From Steinernema hermaphroditum (taxonomy: Eukaryota > Nematoda > Chromadorea > Rhabditida > Steinernematidae): a DNA stretch of 64,000 bases. This document shows positions 35,001 through 47,114 of the stretch, in pieces; the first letter of the stretch is position 1, and every line of letters begins with the position of its first letter. Location of the stretch: NCBI GenBank assembly GCA_030435675.1, contig CM059622.1, forward strand, positions 10,726,001-10,790,000, in the 5' to 3' direction. The notes below the pieces were generated by a model that saw nothing but the letters and a program-made list of their open reading frames with translations, had not been told where the DNA came from and did no database searches. A program made the translations under genes and the position numbers.

Positions 35001-38000
35001 ACGGTGCGTTCTGGCAGTGATTCGCCACGGCGACCGCACTCCTAAGCAGAAGATGAAGGTCGTTGTCAACGACGAGAGGTTCTTCGCGCTGTTCCGGAAG
35101 TACGATGGGGACACGAAGAAGGAGATCAAGATGAAGAGGCCAACTCAGCTGATGGAGGTCCTCGCCCTGGCCCGGGAGATTCTCCAGGAGAACCAGGTGG
35201 GTCACCATAAAGCTTTTGGGGAAATCTGATCTGCAGGCAGAAGCGCTTCAAGGCTGTACTCCGCCAGTGATCTGACGGCTTGTTTGTTTCAGACGCGGCG
35301 GAACGACCTTCTGGCGGAGCTGGAGGCTTGCGAGGAGGCGCAGCAGAACAACCACCAGAGCGCGCACCAGGCGCGGCTGGAGCACGAGCTGGAGCAGTGC
35401 GAGGAGGCGATCAAGCGCTGGGACCAGATCCGCACCGTCCTCGAAATGTACAAAATCCCCCCTTCCTACGGCTCGCTCTATGTCGTCAAAATGCGGCCAA
35501 ACCGATTCCTAGCGCAGTCGGCACTCCTCGCACCTACTAACTTCGCTCTGCCCACGACGGCAGTTGTCTAAATGTCTCGTCTCGTGTCGTCCTCTCGTCT
35601 CCACTGCATGTCCGGTGCACCCACACACATCGATTCTATAGTTCGCGGGTATCTGTGTTTCTATCGCATGCTTCGGTCTCCAATAAACTCCGCATGTGTT
35701 CTCTCCGGTCGCTCTCTTCCGCACTTCTCGCTTTCGGCCACACACATCGCATGCGGCACTCTCGTTTCAGGGCGGCACGGGATCGGTTTTCGGTTCGACG
35801 GTGTGAAGTCATTATCGCTCGGTTTCTTTAAGAAGTTCTGACGAGTGAACGAGTGCATTATCAGGGGATTTACAGAGAACGATGCATAAGGTTTAGAAGT
35901 GGGCTGAATGGAACAGAATTACGTCATGCTTGCACCATCTATGACATGTTTCATATAGGTCAACGAGCCACTTTGATGGATGTCCACAAGATGAACAGTA
36001 AATGGATACTTATTAGTGTAAACAATGATGCAGTATTATCGTGGCATCGAACTAAATGTAAAAAGAGAAACTTACGTCGTTCTCCTCGAGCTCACAGCTA
36101 TAACATACTATGACATACATTCGCTTGACTGTAGATGTATGCAACAACATAGATCACACGCATCATAAGAAACGACACATCTATGCCATCTATGAAATTA
36201 GTCGTGAATACAGATCGTATGTTCCACCGTTTTGTAGGCGATGTTTCGATCTATACTGAGCTTCCGATCATCGGGGCGTCAGAACCTTAATTGTTTCCCT
36301 TATCTTTACATACATTGACAGAACGTTTATGTGCTCATAATTGCTTAACTAACCTCACCTGGTGGTGACTTCACACCGTCGAATCGAGAGCGTACCATTC
36401 CATCCATCACACACCCCTAAAACCCTCATTTAGGTACGGTCACTTCTCCGGCATCAACCGCAAAGTGCAGCTGAAATATCTCAAACCGAGACAGTTCAAA
36501 ACATCGGACAATGAAGAACACCAGCAGGGACCGGCTCTACTCCTGATTCTGAAGTGGGGAGGCGAACTCACCACTGCAGGTGCGCACCCTTTTTTCTTGA
36601 GCCTTCCTACAGTATCCTCTAGGTCACCTCCAAGCCGAGGCCCTCGGCAAACTCTTCCGCACTCTTTACCCCGGTATCAGAAGAACGGATGGGAAGAGCT
36701 GTCCCGAGGACACCCAGGGACTCGGCTTCTTGAGGCTACACAGCACCTACCGCCACGACTTGAAGATCTACGCTTCTGACGAGGGGAGAGTGCAGATGAC
36801 CGCCGCAGCGTTCGCCAAGGTACGGTCCCAGGAAGAGGTCAGCCTAACGGTGTTTCTAGGGCCTCTTGGCACTGGAAGGAGAGCTGACGCCGATTCTCAT
36901 GCAGATGGTCAAGTCTGCCAACACGGACGGTCTTCTCGACGACGACTGCAACGCGAGGCATTTCCAGAGTGAACTCAAAAGCTACCTCCACTCGGCCCTG
37001 CAGGTTTCACCCCAACCGAATTCCTTTGTAAACGAAGCAATTGGCTAGGTGGACAGAGACTTCACCCCCGAAGACTACGAGAGTCTCAACCCGTCGGGCC
37101 TCCGTGCCATCAACAACGCCATGGAGTTCATCAGGAATCCCCGCAAGATGTGCCACGAGATCGCCGGCTACGTGCAGCGGATGGTTGACATCATCCACTG
37201 GCATAAACTCAACAAGCCCAGTAAGCACCCTCCCCTCCCCGAACCTCTAGAACTGCCCTAGATCGGACGCTGTACCTCAGCGAGACGTGGGACCTCGCCG
37301 AGCGGCGCTGGAGCAAGGAGTTGCGTGAGTTCAAGAAGGTGATGAAGAATGGCGTCGACGTCGAGTTCGACATCTCGAAAATCCCGGACATCTACGACAA
37401 CATCAAGTACGACATGGAGCACAACCCGGACCTGTGCATCAACAACGAGGGCGAGTTCGAGCGGATGTACCTCTGCGTCAAGAACATGGCCGACATCGTC
37501 GTGCCTCAGGAGTACGGTATCAGCGAGGACAGCAAGATTTGCGTGGCGCAGCGCGTGTGTACGCCTTTACTCAAGAAGATCAAGAACGACCTCCACAGGT
37601 GCATCCAGAGTGAGGACGACGAGGAGTTCCAGACGAGGCTGGACCCAAGGTAAGGCAACTTCTTCTTCGCTTCTGGGAAATTCGATCCTTCCAGGGCATC
37701 GGAAGGCATCGCCACCCCCTTCGGCACGTGCGCACGCGTCTCTACTTCACCAGCGAGTCGCACATCCACACCCTGATGAATCTGATCCGCTACGGTGGGC
37801 TCTGCACCGTCGACGACAAGAAGTGGCAGCGGGCGATGAATTTTCTCTCCAGCGTCACCGAGTTCAACTACATGACCCAGGTGGTGCTGATGGTGTACGA
37901 GGACAGCCGCTCGGACTCCACGAAGACGGGCAAGGAGCGCTTCCACATCGAGCTCCTCTTCTCGCCCGGCCTCTACCCGTGCTTCCAAACGGAGAAGGAG

Positions 38001-40487
38001 CGCATCTACGAGACGCGCTTCAACAAGCAGAACAACCAGTCAGCCTTCTCGAAGCCTGCGCGCGAGGGAAAGGGCTCCGTTGGCTCCATCAGCTCCATGA
38101 TTACGGTAGGAGGCGACATGGTAAGAACGAGAGTTGCGCGGACAATACCGTACCCCTTGCAGTCGAAAAGCGAGTCACCGGCCATCCAGGTGAGTGGGTC
38201 ACTCACTCCGACGGAGACCAGTCTCAGCTCTTCTTCGACGGCGCTGGGCGAAGAGCCCACGAAGGACCACTTCCTGCAGCCTGGAAAGCTCTCACGTTCG
38301 CGTTCGGCCTCCAAGGCCGACAGTGCGAAGAGCAACGTGACCATCTCGATGGGCGCAAGTGCGCCGTCAACGCCGAACCCCGAGGAGGAAGCCACCGACG
38401 ACGAACTCAACGATCACTCCGTGAACCTCGTCGTGCTCGGAGAAGTGGCGTCGAAGCAATACAGTGAGTCGTGAATGTGGAAGACGTTCTGCTGTGCTTT
38501 CTGCTTACTGACTCATTTTTGCGCAAAACAGACGCGAGAAGGTACTGTAGAGAAACTGTGACCCTATTGTAAGGCGAAAAATGTGACATAGCAAGAACTT
38601 ACAGTACCTTCGAGCCCCCATCCGCTTATCCTTCGCATTTTCGCATAACGCTTCACTCCCCCGTTCTCTTCAGCGGCCAAAGACCTCGCGCGCCACTCCC
38701 CTCCCAGCATGCCAACGACTCGAAGGAAGCGCCACGCCACCGGAGGCGACTCCAGTCTTCTGGACGACAACCTCGACGACGGCAAGGAGACGTTCACCCC
38801 CAACCGCGGGGTCAAGTTTGACATCACCGACGACTCGAGTCCGCCGATAAGCCTTAAGCAGAGGTCGCGTTTCTCCAACGAGGACGAGATCGTGCCCTGC
38901 GATATTCCCCTGGTGGTGCAGCAGCACCCCGCCATCATGAAGTCCACCAGCGACATCTCCTGCAACATCAGCCACCCTAAGACGGAGGAGGTGGAGAGCC
39001 TCAAGAAGGAGATGCAGAAGCTTGACGTCGAGGAGCAGTCCGACTCCAACCAGGCCACGGTGGGCCACGGCCGCGGAAAGTGGGCCAAGGAGCTGGTGGC
39101 CGAGAGTCGCGCCGCCATGGCCGCCGCCGCAGCCAAGAAGGAAGCCACCGGCACTGGCGCCGATCCGATTGCCGAGCAGAACGACGCCGCTTCGACGCGT
39201 AGGTTTTCGTTTGGATTCAAAATTACGTTTCTCGGTGTGAGATAGGGTACGGTAGGCTGAAGAACTGAGCTACTTGGGAAGAATTCTAGTCTACTGTCTA
39301 GATGCCCTTTTTTGGGCCATCCTGGAATTTTAGTCTCAAAATAAGTCTCAAAAAATGATCCACTTCTAGTATCTGTCTGGTAGACAAGTGATATGAAGTC
39401 GGTGGGTTTCCAATATTTTCACAATGCTTCCTGATACAACGCTACAAGACAGAGACTGAATTAGGTTGTTCTTTAGACTTCCTTGCATAACTTTTTTGAG
39501 AAATCAGATCTCCATGAATTTGAATGTCACCTTATATCTTCGAAACATTTATTTATACGTATAAGCAGACAAAAACCCAGTGGTTAGACAGGAAGTGAAT
39601 TTCGAACTTTTTACCGAATTCAAACGGTTTAGTTTTTTCGGCTACTAAGACTTACTACTTCAATAGAAACGTCATAGCCGTGCACACCGCAAAGGTCACC
39701 TTCGTCAGCATCGTGATCAGGCCGACCCGTTGTCGCTTCGCTTGATTAACAAAGTCCTCTCTAGCTTAGTTTCCTCGAATCTGCCAATTCCAATACTGAT
39801 CGTGTGCTTACAGCTCGCCGTTCACGGTTCCCCTACCGCTTCAAACACCACACCGTGAACCTCTTAACAGGTACCGTGCATGGACTCCGTTAATCCTTTG
39901 TCCTTCCGAAGGCAAGTGCTGTGGGGCCTAACACGGTCGTTTAGGAGGGTCTGAGGTCGACAACCGTCTGATCAGCACCGACGTCCTCATGGGAAAGTTC
40001 AACTCGGACGCCGCCATAAAGAGAATGTCCAACAGTATGCGGTGGCTTGAGATTACGATATTGCGGATGGTGCTTTAGGCCCGGCAGTTCTGTCGACCGC
40101 CGTGATCGCGAGGTCTTCAAGTGCTCCTAGACTGCAGACTTACAAGGAAGAGGACGATATCTCTGTGGGAGGTGGGGATGTGTTTTTGGTCGCTTTGGAG
40201 TCACTCTTTTGCAGAAATCCGGCGCTTCTGGCCCCCTCTGCGCTCCCTGGAGACGATGCACGACAACATTCCGTTCGTCCAGATCGAGGAGTTCCTCGAA
40301 CGTCTCATGACGAACCGCACTCCGCTGCCATCACCGCCGCGCACACCTGTGTCGCGGCAGGACTCCGCCACTGCGAACTCGAGTAAGTGCCTCTCGGAGG
40401 CGACCTTGACGTCTTTCAGACAATTTCAGAAGAAGCGCAGCGTGCTACGCTCGCTCGAACGGCGGATCGTCTCGCGACTCTGTCTAG
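32061..40487 (+). CDS. PPIP5K: PPIP5K (inositol pyrophosphate kinase/phosphatase), copy 1, frameshifted in exon 11
   Basis: Eighteen exons: 32061-32171, 33903-34172, 34216-34912, 34955-35196, 35293-35447, 36434-36579, 36623-36819, 36860-37003, 37049-37220, 37262-37649, 37695-38120, 38163-38463, 38674-39198, 39814-39870, 39945-40034, 40079-40171, 40215-40382, 40420-40487. Restoring one missing C in exon 11 gives 1416 aa. Residues 38-360 are the ATP-grasp kinase ([66 protein letters not shown]). From about residue 370 comes the histidine-acid-phosphatase domain ([38 protein letters not shown]). The C-terminus has the conserved [15 protein letters not shown]. The enzyme makes and hydrolyses 1-diphosphoinositol phosphates in the cytosol. 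As read, a five-C run (37713-37717) versus six in copy 2 shifts the frame, and translation stops at 37774-37776 after about 867 residues, before the SESH motif. Exon 1 is assigned from phase and spacing only. Confidence 0.9.
33432..33701 (+). CDS. possible small tail-anchored protein nested in PPIP5K intron 1
   Basis: An ATG-led frame of 89 aa lies in the 1.7-kb first intron. It has an amphipathic helix ([20 protein letters not shown]) followed by a single hydrophobic C-terminal segment ([17 protein letters not shown]), the layout of a tail-anchored SNARE or similar protein. A preceding stretch at 33328-33379 ([17 protein letters not shown]) might be another exon, but its phase does not join cleanly. 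It could be the last exon of a separate gene, an alternative PPIP5K first exon, or chance. Confidence 0.35.
   Translation: MLRKRVFSVQRSTDEEVEAHESVNMVDVLLDQTAKNFDRLKKLVDQEGLCQMTTSTKSWITLLSTVATFLMILLQEKVHLDWKWSPRTT
35448..36433 (+). other. long PPIP5K intron with possible alternative 3' end
   Basis: A 986-nt intron among introns of about 40 nt. If the donor at 35448 is not used, the frame stays open to TAA 35569-35571, adding about 42 residues. It is followed by AATAAA at about 35680. This would yield an intact kinase-only product without the catalytic half of the phosphatase. The same sequence occurs at 47913-48898. Confidence 0.5.
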
Positions 40488-41158
40488 AGACTAGACGTCT
40501 AGAGACTGACTCTCCTTCTTCCACTTATCACTTTGGGTTCATTGGGTACGACGAGCTTGTTCGCTTTAAGAGAACTGTCCCTTGTATCTCTTTTTGAATA
40601 AATTTTGTTCTTATGAGAGCTGTGTCAACTGAGACCTCGCAAGGTTACTGTATCGACGAGATGAGCCGGTTGGGACAAAGAGATCCGGTGTAAAGTGGAC
40701 AGCCGAATGAGGTTTATGATGATAATGGTAATGATAAAATCGTTCATAGGCGACTCAAATACAAGAAGAACAAATACAGGACTATTTCTAATTTGATATA
40801 AACAATATACTGTCTGTGTGGTGGGAGTAGACTTCTGGTCTTGGTTCACGTTGGTCTCCATACATCTTGCTGAGCACAACGTCCTTCGGCGATAGATAGA
40901 TAGTCATTCCAAATGTTTCTTTATCGCCTCAGATACATTTCTTCAACGAGCAAAGAGGCGCCAACAAAACACAAACAACTTGTCATCATCCGGCGTCCTG
41001 TAAGAAGGCCGCGATAAGAAGTTAAGAGTGACTCTTCGGTCGGCACCGTCCCCCCTTCCGCGGATTAACTCTCCGGACGTAAACATTCGCTCCTGCAGCA
41101 TGCTGCTTTCAGTCGGAAAGGAGGTGCCCTCATCGATCGAAGCAGAATCCTCCTCGAA
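40488..41158. other. spacer, PPIP5K to adhesion GPCR (copy 1)
   Basis: 671 nt. It contains the PPIP5K 3' UTR (AATAAA at about 40599), a short GATA tetranucleotide run near 40892, and the upstream region of the receptor gene. No further gene seen. Duplicated at 52954-53624. Confidence 0.5.
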
Positions 41159-44100
41159 ATGCGCTCGATCCTGAGGCTTCTTCTTATCTTCTCCTTTCCA
41201 CTTCTCATCTTCTCGAAGAATTGTTCGGACATCATTTCCGTTGTATATGTCGACGTCGACCACGCCCTCTCATTCAGTCTCAAGTTCCAAAACTACGGCA
41301 TCAAGACCTTCAAACTGAAGAGGATTCCTGAGATTCAGTTCTGCGATCAGAAGGGCACATGTTCCACGTAAGTTGAATGTCGAGGCTGTCGAGGCCCTTT
41401 CTGAGTGGTTCACCTTACGCTCTCTTTAATTAAATCTTTTCCGGGCCCGTGATTGTGATTTTGACTCGTTACATTCAGCCTCCAAAGCCACAACTCAACA
41501 GTGATCGCATACAAAGATATGGACGACCAACTGGACCTGCAATTGCCCAACTCCTCCAAAAGACCATTTCTGAAGCTCTTCAAAACGGGCGATCTCAACG
41601 AATCCATCTACTTCGATTGGCACCTGTCTCACCGCGAACATCTGAGGGGACAGTTCAACAACCTCCCCTCGGAAAGAAGTCCATGTGCCATGTTCTCCTA
41701 TTTCAACGGCTCAGATATAGCTGACTATCCCACTGGGTGCGTTTGCTGTGGAACTGTGGACCATTGCTCCGATGGCCTCCCCACAACGTCAGGTGTCACC
41801 ACCACAGGGTCACCCACGACGACAGAAAACGTGGCGCCAACTCCGAAGATCGATTTCGCCGATCCTGGACTAAAGAATTTGACGAGGGTAAGAAGGTGCA
41901 ACAGGATCGTTGTTAGCGTACTTGTGAAGCTCTTTACGTGCTATGTTAGTTGTAGGCTGCTCGCTTCGATTAGTCCCGTGGAATTCTTATTCTCAGCGCA
42001 CTTTCTTTGTGTACAGAGTCCGTAACGGTGCGTAACGGCGCAGGCCCATTCCAGCAGAACATAACCTCCGAGAACGCCGAGGAGATCCTGCTGGAAGCGC
42101 TCCACTTCTCGATGCTCCAGACACAGCTCAATGGCGACGACCTCACCTGTCTCTCCCTGATCCTGGAGAAATCCGTCAAAATCGACAACTTCACAAACAC
42201 GGTAAACGGTCTGCGTGCATTCCACCCTGAGCACTTTGCAGATAGCTTCTCTTTTCTGCGAAAATGTCAACTATCTTCAAAACATAAACGCTTCCGAGAT
42301 CCCAAAGAGTAACACGAGAGGACATGGCTCCACCGAGAGGTGCCTCTAACTTGAACGGCTCATCAAAAGTGCATTTGAAGGATACTATCCTCGGTGCACC
42401 ACATGGTGGCCAAGCTGGAGGAAGACTTCTCCTACATGAACGGCTCCCAACTCGGACTCATAGTCTTCGCGAGTCTGGACGAAGCCACCCAAGGCATAAC
42501 CATATCCAGTGGGGAGGACTCCTTCTCCGGGGTCGTGCCCCCCTCCTTCTCCGCCAGCATTGAACTGACCCAAGAAGCTCTAAGCCGTGGAGACAGGGCA
42601 TACGTGGCCATCTACTCGACGGACAAACTTTTCAACGTGAGAAAGGGGGATGTCTACGAGACTCAAAGGAGCCACGACGACAACTGCTCCGATGGAACTT
42701 CTTCCCTCAGAAGACAGGTCATGACGGCCACTCTCTTCCCTTCGGTCGAGGTGAACGACTCCCATGCCGTCTTAGCCATCGTTCGCTACAACGTCTCCTC
42801 TCTTCTGAGACCTCTTCATGGACGTCTCGGAGTGACCTGGTGGACAACGATGAACTGGTCCCCCCTGGGGCAGTGCGACGTCATTTCAGACAGAGAGGAC
42901 ACCATCATGGCCACATGCAGCCATCTGACAGACTTCACTCTTGTCTTGGTGAGTCTGCATTGACTTACAAAAGGAGATTCCAAGGTGTTTGTTGGAAACG
43001 ATCCCTTCTTACTACCATAGGCTCTTCATTTACTCTGCTTTGGAATCGGAGCAGGGCGTGATGTTCGAACTCAGAGCTCATCAGTTTTCCCGAGAGTTCA
43101 AACGTCCCACTTCTGAGTCCGATTTCAGAACGGTCAGTTCAACGACCCAGGGGTGTGCAACGTTCCTCTCATGACCGTCGGCTACATCCTTAACACTCTC
43201 TCCATCACTGCCCTTGGAATCGTCATCTTCACAGTGTAGGTCATACTCACCATACTGGATCCCTTAGAAAAGAACTTAGAACGGCAAGCTACATTCGCAG
43301 GTGGCGCCGATCCACTGACAACTTCAGCGGCTTCGTCGACAAACTGCTCTACCGAAACCCAGGGAGGAAGCTGGAAACTGTGGCCTACACCGGCGTCCTC
43401 TTCGTCTTCTACTTCTTCGTGGCGATCTTCAAAGACGGGAAGATCGCTGGGAGTTCTTGTCGGGCTATGGCCGCGATCAAGTACTCTCTTTTCATGACGT
43501 GAGCCACCGAAGACCATTCGTGCTCTTGAGAAGATTTCAGACTCGTTCTCCAATCTCTCTTGTTCGCCCTAACCGAGATGGCCACCCTGACCTCATGGAC
43601 TTCCCGAAATGTCCAACTTCTCGGCTCGGCACTCCCTGCTACCGTAGTCAGTTTGAGTAAATGGCTCAACTCTTGCGTGTTCCACATCCCTCTCCAGTTC
43701 TAGCCGCCACCATGTCCACAACCCTCGGAACGACTTCCGATTTCTTCGAGCGCGACGACGGATTTTGCTGGGTCCGCTCCGACTACCGTACCTTCGCCCT
43801 TACCGTACCCCTCACAGTAACCGTTGTCACTTCGCTTTCGTGCACTGGGGTAATTCTTGTCGCTTTCTTCACGGGAAGACCTGTGGGTTGAGTTCTTATT
43901 TGAGAGGTTGAAGATGAGTTGTAGAGGTACACGCTGAGACATCAGCACTACAGAGAGCTAAGACGTCGCGTCGGCCTCCTCCTCAGCGTGCAGCTTCATC
44001 TGGGACTGCCTTGGGTGAGAGCTTAGAGACAGCCTTTCAAACCTGTTAGGGAACCGCTTTAGATCTTCCAGTACATCTCCCTCTTCACACCCGGCAACAC

Positions 44101-44971
44101 CGCGTGGCAGTGGCTCTTTACCATCGTCAACGACTCTCAGGGACTGGTCCCGCTGGGAATCCTGATTTCAGTCAAGTGCATCAGAGGGGCACTGGACAAG
44201 AAGGCTAAGAAAGAGGAGGAAGAGAGTCAAGAGAGAAGTCAGGCGCAGAAGCTCTACTCTCTGGAAGATCTCGAGGGAGAGAAGCGCTCTCGGGGACGAA
44301 GCTCCAACTTCGGAGGCGAACGGAGCCTACTTGAGGAGATCATGGTTGAGGTTCTCGGCCAAGAGAACGACGCATTCGAAGGAAGGTCTCCAGAAGGGTC
44401 GGCAGTGTCTCTCGATGCGGCCTCGCACAGTGGGTGGTCCATATTCTCGAACAACTCTCCTGAACTCCGGGCTTCAGATCTGAAGTATGAAGTTGTCAGA
44501 TGCCCTCAGAAGACACAGATGAGGGAGCTGGTAGTGAATGTTTCTGGCGCATCTTCCCAAGAAGAGGACCAACACTTCGAAGAAGAAGATGCGCACTCCT
44601 CGGAGGAGGTGCAAGAACTGGATTCCCCTCCCGAAGAGTCGTCTTCCTTCCGGAGGCGATACCCCTTCAGGACACAACGTTGCTTGCACGGAGAGCCGCC
44701 CCCATCTCAAGCTGTCAAGGTCTACTGTACATCGTCGAAGAGACAACGGTCGCCGAGCCCCGTCGACTTCGGAAGCATGGTACCCACCGTCGTCTTTAAC
44801 ACTCCCGTCGAAGGAGAAATCCTCTGCCACCACCTCGAAGTGCCCACTTTCGAAGACAGGCCGCCAACGGGCCTCAGTTGTCAAGACGACCTTCCCTCAG
44901 TCGACGGGGACGTCCTCGACCGTGATGAAGATGCCGTTTGTGCGCCAGATGTGAAAGTTCGAATAAACTAG
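41159..44971 (+). CDS. adhesion-type GPCR with GPS motif, copy 1
   Basis: Eleven exons (41159-41367, 41479-41887, 42055-42201, 42242-42339, 42381-42948, 43129-43235, 43280-43498, 43541-43650, 43698-43882, 43925-44014, 44063-44971) give 1016 aa. A signal peptide (about residues 1-19) is followed by a Thr-rich linker (TTSGVTTTGSPTTT) and a GAIN-like domain. The domain ends in a GPS with W, C and TCSHLTDFTLVL; autocleavage is expected between Leu and Thr. Seven helices follow, the first being TVGYILNTLSITALGIVIF. CWVRSDY in the second extracellular loop fits the family's conserved CW. The approximately 290-residue cytoplasmic tail is acidic and Ser-rich. It should be a membrane receptor with a tethered agonist; the ligand is unknown. 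The first cysteine of the usual GPS pair is spaced atypically. The exon model is inferred from frames. Confidence 0.85.
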
Positions 44972-45567
44972 TCAACAGAGTGGGGATCCAACACCTCGAA
45001 AAAGCGAACAAAATTAAAAACTAAGACCTTTGAGAAAAAGATAAGAAAACGATGCCCAAGGCAGGAATCGAACATTCGTCGCCACGGCCACAACGTGGAG
45101 TACTAATCACTATACACTATACTTGGGCCGATAGAGTGGCAATCTCGGAATCAATATGACGAAAGAGATCAGAATGGCGCCTCCGAATTACGGAAAAAGG
45201 CAATTCTTTCGAAGTTTACACTTGCAAATCGAATGATAAGAGCTGAAATTTCCCACTCAATCAGCGGCGGTAATTGAGCTCCCGCTTGACCGTTCTTTTT
45301 CTCGAGTCAATTTGCCGAGTTCATTGGGGTCAACTCCCTTTGCGAAACTAGAGTCGATCTGACAAGGAGCAGCTCTGAAAAATCAACCGATCTACGTTTA
45401 CAGTACACCCACAAATGTTGAAATTGATGCAGCTTCACACAAAGTCTCATTTTCACAGAAACAAAGCAACAGATGTTCACCAAAGCCATCTACACAGCCC
45501 AAATACCTTAAAGCTTTACCATAATACCAAAGAAAGAACAACAAAAGAATGAGAGAGATCGCGGAAT
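44972..45567. other. spacer holding a tRNA-like gene (copy 1)
   Basis: 596 nt between the receptor and the convergently transcribed PIR-1-like gene. Apart from the tRNA-His-like sequence at 45053-45128, no gene is visible. Confidence 0.5.
45053..45128 (-). tRNA. tRNA-His (GTG), probably degenerate, copy 1
   Basis: Read on the minus strand, the 7-bp acceptor stem GCCCAAG/CTTGGGC pairs perfectly. The anticodon arm is CCACG-TTGTGGC-CGTGG with anticodon GTG, and a TTCGATT T-loop is present. Two faults suggest a pseudogene. The D-arm region carries a four-base excess caused by a repeated TATAGTG. The T-stem (GAATG against CCTGC) has two mismatched pairs. The flanking 3' sequence lacks a clear T-run terminator within a few bases. 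A specific tRNA-His needs G-1 addition, which cannot be judged here. Confidence 0.6.
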
Positions 45568-46837
45568 TCACTGAACATTACAGAAGAGGGCACGCATTCT
45601 GCCGAAGAAACCCTTCTTCTTGCCAGGAATTTTGAGATCGGCAGGTTTTTCTTGCGGCATATCGACAGTTTTTATGGCGGTCGAGTCTCCGGCAGCTAAA
45701 GCAACACTACCGACAGTTTCTCGGGCACCCACCTCTGCAGCACGACTGGCACGGAAAGCTTCATAATTTGCGATGGTTTCTTTGTCCAACCACGACTCAA
45801 TTTTGGACTCCTGCACAAGCCGCTTTCTATTTTCGAAAGACATCTCCTCGTCCCATTCGGGGAACTCTTGACCCAAGCGCTCTCCAATTTCCTTCAGGGA
45901 TTTGACGTAGTTTTCGCGTTCTAGTGGAAGTCCTCGAGCTCTTCCAAAAGCTGCAATGAATTATACGAGGCTCTGATACAAGCATTCATACCCAAGATGG
46001 CGTCCTTGGCGTTCCAGCCCATTTCTTCAATCATATAGCGACAGACTAGGAAGCCGGTACGGTTCAAACCATGCGTACAGTGAACACCGATTCGTCGATT
46101 GCTTCCTGAAAACAGCGTTTTACGAAGATCGCCCTCAGTCATTATTTACCTTCTCTCTCATTTGCTCGGAAGAAGTCCACGATGTTCTTAAACGCGTTAT
46201 AATTCTCTTCCTGTTCCTCGACGTTGTGTCCTCCACACTTGATCTTACGGTAGGCGACATGGTTGTTCTTGATCAAAACGTGGTTGTAGTATCGCCAGGT
46301 GAATGTAAGATCGATGATCAGGCCGAAGCATTCACCAGCACGCTTCGCGCATTCAAAGAGATCCTCCACGTCGAACTTGAGTCCCGGAAACGCCTGCGTG
46401 TACTGCGCCGTCAGCGGAGTCTTGAAGGGTACGAAGGGTGTGCCTTCAATAGCGCCTCCGATGGGCAAATAGTCCACCCATCTAAAGTGCAGAGTACATC
46501 CTGAATTTCTGGAAAGTTGGGAAACTTACCCATCGGGACGACTGCCATATGCGCGATACTCGAACTCCTTCTTTACTGGCTGCTTTTGTTGTTCCTCGGT
46601 GACTGCTTCCGCGGCGTTCTCTGTAGTGTTCTCCTTAGAAATAGCAGCGCCTGTACGCATCTTCTCTAGGCTCTCCACACAAGTCACAATATCGGCAACC
46701 TTCTCCACGATGTTCACAATCTCCTCCAGAGTATTTGCATGAGGGTCGTCGTTGTTCTCTTTCTGAAGCACAAGATCGGCGGGTATCTCTTTGGCATTTT
46801 CTGCCGGAATGGCTGGTTTTTCCTCAAGCGCTGGCAT
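45568..46837 (-). CDS. pir-1: PIR-1/DUSP11-like RNA 5'-phosphatase, copy 1
   Basis: Four minus-strand exons (46837-46530, 46481-46150, 46105-45992, 45950-45568) give 378 aa. Residues 1-100 are an acidic, Ala/Glu-rich N-terminal extension. The dual-specificity-type domain starts near WVDYLPIGGAIEGTPFVPFK, continues with GLIIDLTFTWRYY, and has the cysteine phosphatase P-loop VHCTHGLNRTGF. It is followed by GRARGLPLERENYVKSL, the RARG(x)ER-type helix typical of RNA tri/diphosphatases of this family. These enzymes remove 5' phosphates from RNA; in nematodes PIR-1 acts in small-RNA pathways. The C-terminal 100 residues are basic and end PGKKKGFFGRMRALF. Catalytic Cys and Arg are both present. Confidence 0.88.
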
Positions 46838-47114
46838 AGTGACTCTGGAAACAGAAGAATAGTATCAGGACAGCACGCATTAGTGTGGCCACACATTCAA
46901 ACCCAATACATCTCTCTTTGCATTGTCATTTCCAACCATATCTCCGTTCCCACAGTGCTATATTTTCGATGTACATACGAGTCACGGAGAAAACCGATAA
47001 TCGTTGGAAGAAAGCCGATACACGAAGCAAAAGAATTTATACATTACTCGCACCAACCATTCACAAGGAATTCATTAAACTCTCTGAACCGAATAAATAG
47101 GAAAATAAATATAT

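Noticed and set aside
37349..38467. 372-codon frame overlapping PPIP5K in another phase
   Set aside because: Ser/Thr- and Arg-rich shadow of the real frame; it exists only because of GC-rich third positions and the one-base deletion.
43019..43128. Extra adhesion-GPCR exon after the GPS (starting ALHLLCFG)
   Set aside because: It has an acceptor but no GT donor in the needed phase; splicing 42948 directly to 43129 keeps frame and reaches the first helix.
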